DNA from: Treponema sp.
Lineage (GTDB): Bacteria > Spirochaetota > Spirochaetia > Treponematales > Treponemataceae
NCBI GenBank assembly: GCA_017613485.1
Contig: JAGADS010000294.1
Location: 1-11,891 of the forward strand
DNA length: 11,891 nt
Reading direction: 5' to 3'
Of the stretch, positions 1 to 6,148 are shown piece by piece. Made by a program: the position numbers and the translations under genes. How positions within the stretch are numbered: the first letter of the stretch is position 1; each line of letters begins with the position of its first letter. The notes beneath the pieces are model-generated. The model was not told the DNA's origin and ran no database searches. It worked only from the letters and a program-made list of their open reading frames with translations.

Positions 1-765
1 CCAGTCAAGGAGTGTAATCTCGTACTGTGCAAGCTTTTCAAGAACCTCAGGCTTTTTGTTGCCGTTTCCAAGTTCCTTTGCCATATCAGCGGCAACTTCC
101 TTAATACGTGCGTCTCCTGCATGCTTGTTGAATGACTCAAAGAGGTCAAGCTCAGAGTTCTCCTCAATCTCAACACCGATGTTGTAAAGCTGCTTGATTG
201 GTGCGTTACATGCAAGGAAGTTGAGTGGGCGTGGTCCGAAAGAAATGATCTTCAGGTGATTCAGGGCATAGACAGCCTTTGCGATTGGTGCAAATTCGTG
301 AATCATGTCTGCACACTGCTCTGCTGTTCCTACAGGATATTCAGGGATATAAGCCTTGAGGTTGCGGAGCTTACGGTTATAAGAAGCATTGAGCATACCA
401 CAGTAGGCATCACCACGACCCTGGATAAGACCGCCGTTCTTAGATGTCTCTTCTGCAGCGGCACAGAACATCTTTGGACCTTCAAAATGCTTTGCAAGCA
501 AGGTCTCAGAGATTTCAGGACCAAAGTTACCAAGGTAAACACAGAGTGCGTTACATCCTGCCTTCTTGATGTCTTCCAATGCCTGGCACATGTGGATTTC
601 GCTTTCTACGATACAAATCGGGCATTCATAGATTTCATCTGCACCATACTTTTTTGTGTAAGCTTCAACAAGAGCCTTTCTGCGGTTTACTGCAAGAGAC
701 TCCGGGAAACAGTCGCGGCTCACAGCCACAATACCGATTTTGACTTTTGGTTTGTTGTTAATCAT
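1..765 (-). CDS. L-fucose/L-arabinose isomerase family protein, partial (N-terminal 255 residues)
   Basis: Reading in from the ATG at 765-763 gives 255 codons with no stop before the left edge, so the C-terminal part is missing. A good AAGGAG ribosome site lies just upstream. The N-terminus (INNKPKVKIGIVAVSRDCFP) and the stretches CNALCVYLGNFGPE, GRGDAYCGMLNASYN, IPEYPVGTA, FGPRPLNF and ENSELDLF match what I recall of the FucI-like sugar isomerases (COG2407), cytosolic metal-dependent aldose-ketose isomerases. The metal-binding and catalytic residues of this fold lie mostly in the C-terminal part and cannot be checked here. The gene sits 72 bases after the DUF4867 gene and downstream of a sugar ABC transporter on the same strand, which fits processing of the imported sugar. 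The family covers fucose, arabinose and other sugars, so the substrate is not assigned. Family call is confident; specificity is not. Confidence 0.85.
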   Translation of the reverse strand, partial: MINNKPKVKIGIVAVSRDCFPESLAVNRRKALVEAYTKKYGADEIYECPICIVESEIHMCQALEDIKKAGCNALCVYLGNFGPEISETLLAKHFEGPKMFCAAAEETSKNGGLIQGRGDAYCGMLNASYNRKLRNLKAYIPEYPVGTAEQCADMIHEFAPIAKAVYALNHLKIISFGPRPLNFLACNAPIKQLYNIGVEIEENSELDLFESFNKHAGDARIKEVAADMAKELGNGNKKPEVLEKLAQYEITLLDW

Positions 766-837
766 TCTTTTTTGCTCCTTATAAATGATTTATATGTTCA
801 ATTTGCTGAATTATATCCAGCATTAATGGTTTACTGC

Positions 838-1491
838 TCAGTTTTTGCTGATGTCGATGTTCTCACCGCTGATTCCAACAAAAGCACCGCTCTTTGCCTC
901 ACTTGAATCAGGATGTGCAAGAAGCCACTTGTTTTTTGCCCACAAGAGCTTGTCTTCCGGATCCTTTACAGCAAGATCTGGTTTCTGTGTGTTTGTGTCT
1001 TTTGGAAGAACGATTACTACACGGAATCCCGGTGCAATTGTCTTACCGTCTACGTTGCAGCATGGGGCATAATGCAGGGTTGTCTCGTAAACCTGAACAA
1101 CAGTTCCTGCCGGCACATGGAAAGCCTCTACCTTTTTGGTGTCGATGTTCCAGTCCTTGATGTCACTTACAGTTGCGACAAGCAGAATTGCATCTGTTGA
1201 GGGAATATTCAGCTCGCTTCCACGGTGATACTCAAGGCAGTTGAGCTTTGTGTTGTAACCGTTGCAGTAACCCACCTGAACTGGCATTCCACCGTAAGCA
1301 TTGGTACTGAATTCTTTTGCGATTGGCAGGGCCTCAAGATGAGATTCACCCGGCTCATAGACAACAGAATCAGCTGGCAGTGGAGTACATTCATCCAGTT
1401 TTGCAAGAAGTTCCTTGGTGTCATAACCAGTCAGAACCCTTCCGTAGCGCTTAAAATCGTCAGAAAGGACATTTTTGATCTTCATGCTCAT
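838..1491 (-). CDS. DUF4867 family protein, cupin-like, sugar-locus associated
   Basis: A complete 217-residue protein, close to the usual length of DUF4867 proteins (about 200-220). It has no signal peptide or membrane segment, so it is probably cytosolic. Residues 66-95 (AYGGMPVQVGYCNG, then LEYHRGSELNI) and 120-145 (KVEAFHVPAGT, then TTLHYAPC) are the parts I recognise. H89 and E93, followed by P127-A128-G129 and H140, resemble the two metal-binding motifs of cupins, and the layout recalls ureidoglycolate lyase AllA; this is my inference. Two Met codons lie close together. The first (1491) is preferred because AGGAG sits 6 bases before it, against 12 for the second (1485). The gene lies between the transporter and the isomerase on the same strand, suggesting a role with the same sugar, such as an isomerase, lyase or mutarotase helper. 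The reaction is unknown. Confidence 0.85.
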   Translation of the reverse strand: MSMKIKNVLSDDFKRYGRVLTGYDTKELLAKLDECTPLPADSVVYEPGESHLEALPIAKEFSTNAYGGMPVQVGYCNGYNTKLNCLEYHRGSELNIPSTDAILLVATVSDIKDWNIDTKKVEAFHVPAGTVVQVYETTLHYAPCCNVDGKTIAPGFRVVIVLPKDTNTQKPDLAVKDPEDKLLWAKNKWLLAHPDSSEAKSGAFVGISGENIDISKN

Positions 1492-1767
1492 AATTTTCTC
1501 CTATGACTTACTCATTTGCTTAGTTTTTTGAAAGAATAGTTAATAATATAATAAACCCTAATTCAGAAAAAAGAAAGTGAAATTTTGCAGGAATAACAAC
1601 TTTTTTACAAAAAAAAATTGCTGCCCAAAAAGTCCAAAACCTGTCATTTTCGGGCTTGACCCGAAAATCTATTTACTTGTAACACAAGTATTTACAGATT
1701 GCCGTGTCCTGCACGGCAATGACAAATCTTACTTATTGGACAGCCGTATAGTTTAATTCTTCTAAAA
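1492..1767. other. Intergenic gap inside the sugar gene cluster
   Basis: These 276 bases separate the second permease from DUF4867. The transporter-proximal half holds an 83-base palindromic element (1642-1724). The rest is AT-rich, including a TTATTATATTATTAA run (read on the minus strand) near 1540-1555 that could hold a -10 box, though I found no -35 hexamer at a proper distance. I see no hairpin followed by a T-tract after the permease stop, so transcription may read through, but a separate promoter for DUF4867 and the isomerase cannot be excluded. Confidence 0.6.
1642..1724. repeat. 83-bp paired-hairpin palindromic element, copy A
   Basis: The element is a 29-base half (1642-1670), a 25-base centre (1671-1695) and an inverted 29-base half (1696-1724). 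Each half is TGTC, a 9-base stem arm, a CNNGA loop, the complementary arm, then CT. Stem arms are ATTTTCGGG in the left half and ATTGCCGTG in the right half (read inverted), each perfectly paired. The centre also contains TACTTGT-AAC-ACAAGTA, a third small hairpin. The ends TGTCATT and AATGACA are mutually inverted. A second copy with the same 29+25+29 layout lies at 5390-5472. No transposase is nearby, so it is REP- or MITE-like. Confidence 0.85.
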
Positions 1768-2649
1768 CTACTCTTTTACAGAACCCATCGTCAGACCACT
1801 GATGATGAATTTTGACATGAAGCAGTAGAAGATGATGATCGGTACCAGAGAAATTGCGATACCGAGGTAAATTCCACCGTACTCTGTGCGGTAAATATCA
1901 CCACGAAGCATCTGTACCAACATCGGCAAAGTATACATATCCGTTTTTGACAGCAAGACGAAAGGTGTCATGAAGTTATTCCAGCTGGCAACAAAGGCGA
2001 AGATTGCCTGAGTAGCAATAGCAGGCTTAACAACCGGCAAAACTATCCTGTTGAAAATAAGGAACTCACCGGCACCGTCAATACGGGAAGCCTCAATCAA
2101 CTCAAGAGACAAGATTGATTCAAGATACTGTTTCATGAACAATACCGTACCTGCTGCGGCAATTGCCGGAACAATCAACGGAATGTATGTGTTGGTAAGG
2201 TGAATCTTTGCCATGAACTGATAGAAACCGATGAATGACAGAGAAGCAGGAAGCATGATCAAAGTCATGATTACAGCCCAAAGAACCTTGCGTCCCTTGA
2301 AGCGGTAGATATGAATTGCATAGGCTGTCAATGCAGAGAAGTAAACATTCAACAATGTAGAGAAACCAGCTACGATAATGCTGTTCCTAAAACCATGTGC
2401 AATCTGGAATCCACGGCTTGTCAAGGCAAACCAGTTAGATTTAGTTACAACTCCAGTCTCTGGATTTGTCCAGTCATTAAAAGCATGAATGCTCGGGAAG
2501 ATTGAAAGACCTGTATTAATCTGAGCTGTACTTCGAGTTGCATTTATGAGCAATACCCAGACAGGAACTACAGCAATCAATGCAAATATAATCATAAAAA
2601 TATAGATTACTGTTGATTTTATTGATTTTTGAACCTGATAATTTTTCAT
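1768..2649 (-). CDS. Sugar ABC transporter permease, MalG/UgpE type
   Basis: A 293-residue inner-membrane permease of the binding-protein-dependent transport family. An N-terminal membrane segment spans about residues 13-36, followed by a periplasmic loop and several further hydrophobic segments. The cytoplasmic EAA loop that docks the ATPase is clear: E186-A187, D191-G192 and I202-x-L204-P205. The stretch ASWNNFMTPFVLL and the C-terminal GLTMGSVKE are typical of MalG-like subunits. Its ATG overlaps the stop of the upstream permease (ATGA, 2649-2646), and an AAGGAG ribosome site lies inside the end of that gene, so the two are translationally coupled. It should pair with that permease as a heterodimer. 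Family assignment is firm; the sugar is not known. Confidence 0.95.
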   Translation of the reverse strand: MKNYQVQKSIKSTVIYIFMIIFALIAVVPVWVLLINATRSTAQINTGLSIFPSIHAFNDWTNPETGVVTKSNWFALTSRGFQIAHGFRNSIIVAGFSTLLNVYFSALTAYAIHIYRFKGRKVLWAVIMTLIMLPASLSFIGFYQFMAKIHLTNTYIPLIVPAIAAAGTVLFMKQYLESILSLELIEASRIDGAGEFLIFNRIVLPVVKPAIATQAIFAFVASWNNFMTPFVLLSKTDMYTLPMLVQMLRGDIYRTEYGGIYLGIAISLVPIIIFYCFMSKFIISGLTMGSVKE

Positions 2650-3593
2650 TTTGCAACTCCTTCTACAACATAGGCTCTTCGCTTACGTGGTTTTCTTTCG
2701 GAGGTAATCTTGTTGATTAATATTGCAAGAACCGTAGTAATAATGAAGACTCCAACGGATATCGCAGCGGCATAAGAATAATTAGTCTTGCCCTGGAAAC
2801 CAATATTATACATATACACAGCTGCGGTACGGATCTTATAGTCCGGCTCACCGTGCATACCTGTAATAAGGAACGGTATATCAAACATCTGCATACCACC
2901 GACCATAGATGTTACAAGAACGTAGAACATCATCGGGCGCAGCAATGGAACTGTAATCTTCCATGTGCACTGCCAGTCGTTGGCACCATCGATAACTGCT
3001 GATTCATAGAGAGAAGGTGAAATTGAGGTTATAGCGGCCATAAGCAAAATCAATGTCTGACCACACCACATCCACCACTGGATAAATGCGACAATCAAGC
3101 GTGAGGCTGTAACACTTCGATAGAAGTTGAATGCACTCTCTATCATGCCGAGTTTCATCAAAATCTGGTTAACAGGTCCAATCGGGTGACCAAACAAAGA
3201 CCTGAAGAGAAGAGAAACAGAAGCTGCCGTCAAGAGGTTTGGAAGATAGAAAAGTGCACGGAACAAGTTTTTGCCGCGAATGCGAAGCTTAACATCTGTC
3301 AACCAAATGGCAAACAAAAGGGCAAGTCCCAGCTGAGGAGCGAAGTTCAATCCCCAGATTATGAACGTATTACCTACTGCACCCCAGAAATAGGGATCTG
3401 TAAATAATTTTTTATACTGAGTAAAACCTACAAAATCAAAATTTTGTTTCAAACCTTCAAGATTTCCGAATGAAAGTAAAAATGTATAAATCGTAGGCCA
3501 AAAATTAAAAACCAAGAAAACAACAACAAAAGGAATGACAAAGAAATATCCTGTCCGATTCACTTTTGCTTGTGTTCCGCCATGTTTGCCCAT
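2646..3593 (-). CDS. Sugar ABC transporter permease, MalF/UgpA type
   Basis: A 315-residue polytopic inner-membrane protein. The first membrane segment is at about residues 15-42, and further segments lie near 74-98, 116-134, 166-188, 222-243 and 274-294. The EAA loop is E197-S198-A199, D202-G203 and I213-x-V215-P216, the site that contacts the ATPase. The C-terminus is basic (KPRKRR), as expected for a cytoplasmic tail. Start 3593 is supported by AAGGAGG a few bases upstream. It is separated from the binding-protein gene by 185 bases holding a terminator-like hairpin, and it overlaps the MalG-type gene by 4 bases. No ATPase gene is present in the window; this transporter class often shares one MsiK/MalK-like ATPase encoded elsewhere. 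Confidence 0.95.
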   Translation of the reverse strand: MGKHGGTQAKVNRTGYFFVIPFVVVFLVFNFWPTIYTFLLSFGNLEGLKQNFDFVGFTQYKKLFTDPYFWGAVGNTFIIWGLNFAPQLGLALLFAIWLTDVKLRIRGKNLFRALFYLPNLLTAASVSLLFRSLFGHPIGPVNQILMKLGMIESAFNFYRSVTASRLIVAFIQWWMWCGQTLILLMAAITSISPSLYESAVIDGANDWQCTWKITVPLLRPMMFYVLVTSMVGGMQMFDIPFLITGMHGEPDYKIRTAAVYMYNIGFQGKTNYSYAAAISVGVFIITTVLAILINKITSERKPRKRRAYVVEGVAK

Positions 3594-3681
3594 GCAACAA
3601 CCTCCTTAAGAAAGAACAGGCTAAAAATTTGAAAAAATCCTTCCTGTCTGACAAAAAAAATCCAATTACTTTTTATATACC

Positions 3682-3735
3682 AAAAAAAGCCGTGCAAGAG
3701 ATATCTTTCAAAGACATGATTCTTAACACGGCTTT
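3682..3735 (-). terminator. Intercistronic terminator or attenuator
   Basis: On the minus strand AAAGCCGTG (3735-3727) pairs perfectly with CACGGCTTT (3694-3686), and the transcript continues into a run of seven T (3688-3682). The 32-base loop can add a short AAGA/TCTT pairing. The hairpin lies between the binding-protein stop and the first permease. It would let part of the transcription stop after the binding protein, which is needed in excess over the permeases. Partial rather than full termination is inferred, because I see no clear new promoter before the permease. Confidence 0.7.
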
Positions 3736-3767
3736 AATACGGCATCCTTTTAATCAGACACCGTATT
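3736..3767 (-). other. Stem-loop after the binding-protein stop codon
   Basis: AATACGG (3736-3742) and CCGTATT (3761-3767) form a 7-base stem with an 18-base loop, directly upstream (in transcript order) of the terminator-like hairpin. It has no T-tract of its own. Such 3' structures often protect a binding-protein message from decay; that role is inferred here. Confidence 0.45.
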
Positions 3768-3778
3768 TAGAGGTTAGA

Positions 3779-5074
3779 TTAGTAACCCATTGTTGTAGCA
3801 ACCTGATCCTTGAATGCTGCAAGAGCGTCTTCTTTTGACTTTTCGCCCATAGCATAAGCTGTTACAGATTCATTCCACAGAGATTCAATCTGCTGGTCTG
3901 TTCCCTGAGTAAGAGAACCATCAACTGTCTTTGCCATTTCGCAGAACTGTGCATAGTGGTTCTGTCCACCGAGATATGGCTCAGAGAATGTATCCTTAAT
4001 CTTGTTCTGTACGTTGTAGTTACCTACGCAGTCACCAGATGCCTTTGCCATTGCTTCAAGGAAGCTGTCATCTGTAGCGATGTAGCGGATCATTTCCTTT
4101 GCTGCTTCTGGCTGCTTTGTTCCCTTATAAGCTGCAATCCAAGTACCACCCCAGCGATATGGAGCAGGACCTGCACACATTGCCCAGTCACCAGCTGTCT
4201 TAGAAGCGTCTGTCTTAAGAACATAGTGGAGACCCCATGTTGGGAGGAAGTAGCACATAACTTCAAGGTCATTTCCCTTTTCATCTTTCAGTGTGTCGTT
4301 CATACCGGCATACCAGCCTTCTGCCCACTGTGATGTGCGTCCGTCAAGTTCCTCATCATAGAATGTCTTTGCCATTTCCATGTAATCTTCCATAGCTGGA
4401 TCGATATAGAGCTTGTCGTCTACAATCCACGGCTTCTTGCGAGCACCCTTGTATGGCATGAAGAGGTCACCAGATGTTGATACGATCTTACACTTTCCGT
4501 TTGAATCCTTGAGGAGCTGGCGTGCTGATGCCATGAATGTTGGAAGATCAGCAACCTTCTTCTGTACTTCTACTGGATCATCTGTTCCCCAGTACTTCTT
4601 TGCATAGCTGCGGCGATAGAAGAGAGCTCCAGGAGCTACCTGCCATGACATACCATAAACGTGTCCGTTATAGCTACCGACCTTCATCGGGTAATCAGCC
4701 ATCTTGTCCTTTACCTGAGCATAGAGGTCATCGAGTTCAAGAAGAAGACCTGATTCAACATACTTGCGAACGAAAGCATCCTCAAGACCGAATACGTCTG
4801 GAGCACCGTTTCCAGAAGCAAGAACTGGGTCCAGTTTGCTTGGGAACTGATCTGTTGGTGTAAATGTGTACTCAACTTCTACATTCGGGTGAGTTACTTT
4901 GTAACCATAATCAGGGTTGTCGATGAATCCGCCGATCTCATCAGTGAATGACCATACAGAGAGCTTTGTCTTACCACTGTCACCAGCAGCTGCTCCTTCT
5001 GTCTTCTTACAACCTGTTACAAATGCAAGAGCTGCACAAGCTGCAAGACCCAAAATAATGCTTGACTTTTTCAT
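3779..5074 (-). CDS. Sugar ABC transporter substrate-binding lipoprotein
   Basis: A 431-residue extracellular solute-binding protein of the family-1 (MalE/UgpB-like) type. It has a lysine-containing N-terminus, a hydrophobic stretch, and a lipobox ending V19-T20-G21-C22, so it should be lipid-anchored. The mature part starts with a low-complexity linker, then KLSVWSFTDE and family-typical stretches such as GNGAPDVFGLEDAF, ESGLLLELDDL and NGHVYGMSW. It is rich in Trp and Tyr, as expected for aromatic stacking on sugars. Start 5074 is fixed by the signal peptide and by AAGGAGG upstream. It is the first gene of the operon, behind a good promoter, and is followed by two hairpins and the two permeases. 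It captures the sugar outside the inner membrane and delivers it to the permease pair. The ligand cannot be read from the sequence. Confidence 0.95.
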   Translation of the reverse strand: MKKSSIILGLAACAALAFVTGCKKTEGAAAGDSGKTKLSVWSFTDEIGGFIDNPDYGYKVTHPNVEVEYTFTPTDQFPSKLDPVLASGNGAPDVFGLEDAFVRKYVESGLLLELDDLYAQVKDKMADYPMKVGSYNGHVYGMSWQVAPGALFYRRSYAKKYWGTDDPVEVQKKVADLPTFMASARQLLKDSNGKCKIVSTSGDLFMPYKGARKKPWIVDDKLYIDPAMEDYMEMAKTFYDEELDGRTSQWAEGWYAGMNDTLKDEKGNDLEVMCYFLPTWGLHYVLKTDASKTAGDWAMCAGPAPYRWGGTWIAAYKGTKQPEAAKEMIRYIATDDSFLEAMAKASGDCVGNYNVQNKIKDTFSEPYLGGQNHYAQFCEMAKTVDGSLTQGTDQQIESLWNESVTAYAMGEKSKEDALAAFKDQVATTMGY

Positions 5075-5115
5075 GTATTCCTCCTTAGTGAAAATGAAAG
5101 AGTGCGTTTCTTATT

Positions 5116-5130
5116 TAGGCATTTTGCCTA
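5116..5130. promoter_or_regulatory. Leader palindrome, candidate operator
   Basis: TAGGCA-TTT-TGCCTA is a perfect 6-base inverted repeat with a 3-base centre. It begins about 6 bases into the predicted transcript of the transporter operon. It could be the operator of a sugar-responsive repressor or a 5' stabilising hairpin. No regulator gene is visible to decide between these. Confidence 0.45.
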
Positions 5131-5142
5131 TCATTTGATTTT

Positions 5143-5172
5143 AGTATAATGGCAAGCAATAAAACATGTCAA
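5143..5172 (-). promoter_or_regulatory. Sigma-70-like promoter of the sugar transport operon
   Basis: On the minus strand a perfect -35 TTGACA (5172-5167) is followed after 18 bases by TATACT (5148-5143), one mismatch from TATAAT. The DNA upstream is strongly A/T-rich, as in UP elements. The expected start of transcription is near 5136, giving a leader of about 60 bases before the binding-protein ATG. Confidence 0.75.
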
Positions 5173-5333
5173 ATTGTTTTTATGAAAATTTATGCAAAAA
5201 TTTTTTATTTTTTGGACAATTTTACTGTAATTCCCTACAAGTGTTGAGTAAAATTGAAAGTTTTTAAGAAATTTACCGATTTTTTTTTAGAATTTTTTTG
5301 TAACTTTAACAATTTTGTTATATTTTAGAGCAT

Positions 5334-5402
5334 TTCTGAACAATGCCATTCCTGACCTCTGAATAATGTCATTCTTGCTCTCTGAATAATGTCATTATCG
5401 GG
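5334..5402. repeat. Three imperfect 23-bp tandem units
   Basis: Units at 5334-5356, 5357-5379 and 5380-5402 share the pattern NTCTGAAYAATGYCATT followed by six variable bases. The third unit runs into the first 13 bases of the palindromic element at 5390, so the tandem units look like truncated copies of the element's left end plus its flank. Confidence 0.65.
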
Positions 5403-5472
5403 CTTGACCCGATAATCTATGTTACTGTAATATATTCAAGCAAAGATTGCCGGATCGAGTCCGGCAATGACA
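5390..5472. repeat. 83-bp paired-hairpin palindromic element, copy B
   Basis: It has the same layout and orientation as the copy at 1642-1724: left half 5390-5418, centre 5419-5443, right half 5444-5472. Stem arms are ATTATCGGG (left) and ATTGCCGGA (right, read inverted), each perfectly self-paired around CTTGA and CTCGA loops. Centre length is again 25 bases, although only about half of its positions match copy A. Confidence 0.85.
5404..5433 (+). promoter_or_regulatory. Possible promoter inside repeat copy B
   Basis: TTGACC (5404-5409) and TAATAT (5428-5433) are spaced by 18 bases and would give a leader of about 55 bases for the lipoprotein gene. The -35 overlaps the loop of the left hairpin. 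Copy A keeps the -35 but not the -10, so this may be chance. An alternative weak pair lies near 5299-5327. Confidence 0.25.
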
Positions 5473-5494
5473 TAATCAGTTTTCTCTAAATAAA

Positions 5495-6148
5495 ATGATT
5501 TTTAAAAGGTTTTCGAAAACAGTAATTTTCACAGTGTCCATACTCTCCTGCATTATCATTCAATCCTGCGGCAGTAAAAATGCAGACTTCTCAACAAAAA
5601 TTGAGGCAAATCCTCAGGAGTCTTCCTTTCCTACCCCTGCCTCTCCGAATTTTAACAGGGCAACAAACACCATGCTTTATGGAAGCCTTCAGGAAGCTGT
5701 CAGAAAAACAATGGAGACTTATCCCTTAGACCCCGATTTCAGGCTTTTGGGCAGTGTAAGTGTCCTTGTATGCAGTTTTGACGGCCTTGAGGAACTTGGC
5801 ATGGGATACTATGACAGTAAGACAGGAATCTACCACTCATGCATCGAAGAAAAAGGCCCCTATATTCAGGCTCTTTCCTTTTTGAATGAGCTTTTCCGCA
5901 AAAACCGCTTTACACCGGTCAATCAGATTAATCAAATCAGTCAAAACCAGGATACAGAATCCGACTTCCGCACAACAGAAGCCAATGTCTCAAAAACCGT
6001 TCAGGAAGACTCATGGAAGGCAATTCAGGCCGCAACACCCCAGGAGTTCAACAGGGCCATAAAACAGATGCAGATTGATGCCAAAACCTACGGAATAGAT
6101 GCGCTGGATGCCCGCTACGTAAAGGAAGCCGCCCGGAAAAGTCACTGA
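5495..6148 (+). CDS. Unrecognised putative lipoprotein
   Basis: A 217-residue protein that I do not recognise. The first 25 residues look like a lipoprotein signal: MIFKRFSK, a hydrophobic stretch, then I22-Q23-S24-C25 as a relaxed, spirochaete-style lipobox. A Pro/Ser-rich linker (about residues 38-52) leads to a compact part (about 60-140, with LYGSLQEAVRKTME and SVSVLVCSFDGLEELGMGYY). Next comes a Gln/Asn-rich stretch (NQINQISQNQD, 143-153) and a helical C-terminal segment (170-216). Start 5495 is required for the signal and no in-frame alternative exists before the upstream stop, but no Shine-Dalgarno site is visible. The 3' end overlaps pbpC by 7 bases on the opposite strand. It is probably membrane-anchored in the cell envelope. 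It is the only plus-strand gene here; function unknown. Confidence 0.75.
   Translation: MIFKRFSKTVIFTVSILSCIIIQSCGSKNADFSTKIEANPQESSFPTPASPNFNRATNTMLYGSLQEAVRKTMETYPLDPDFRLLGSVSVLVCSFDGLEELGMGYYDSKTGIYHSCIEEKGPYIQALSFLNELFRKNRFTPVNQINQISQNQDTESDFRTTEANVSKTVQEDSWKAIQAATPQEFNRAIKQMQIDAKTYGIDALDARYVKEAARKSH

Larger units (their letters stand above)
5075..5494. other. Intergenic region between divergent genes
   Basis: These 420 bases separate the binding-protein gene (minus) from the lipoprotein gene (plus). From left to right they hold the binding-protein ribosome site and leader palindrome, its promoter, an AT-rich stretch of about 160 bases (roughly 5173-5333) with long A/T runs that could act as an UP element, three 23-base tandem units, and the second 83-base palindromic element. 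I see no small gene or structured RNA beyond these. Confidence 0.65.

Noticed and set aside
256..906. Plus-strand open frame of 216 codons
   Set aside because: It lies opposite the isomerase and DUF4867 genes, whose protein sequences are clearly family-like. Its own product is Cys- and Phe-rich with no recognisable domain.
1540..1582. Promoter for DUF4867
   Set aside because: A -10-like AT run exists, but the only -35-like hexamer (TTTCAC) is 23-26 bases away, too far to support a call.
1740..1767. Terminator after the second permease
   Set aside because: Only a short TAGTTT/AAACTA pairing is present and no T-tract follows it.
3566..3838. Plus-strand open frame of 90 codons over the binding-protein/permease gap
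   Set aside because: It covers the terminator hairpins and the ends of two solid genes, lacks a convincing ribosome site, and has a low-complexity product.
5334..5472. CRISPR array
   Set aside because: The 23-base units are directly adjacent without spacers and the element is a pair of hairpins; no cas gene is nearby.
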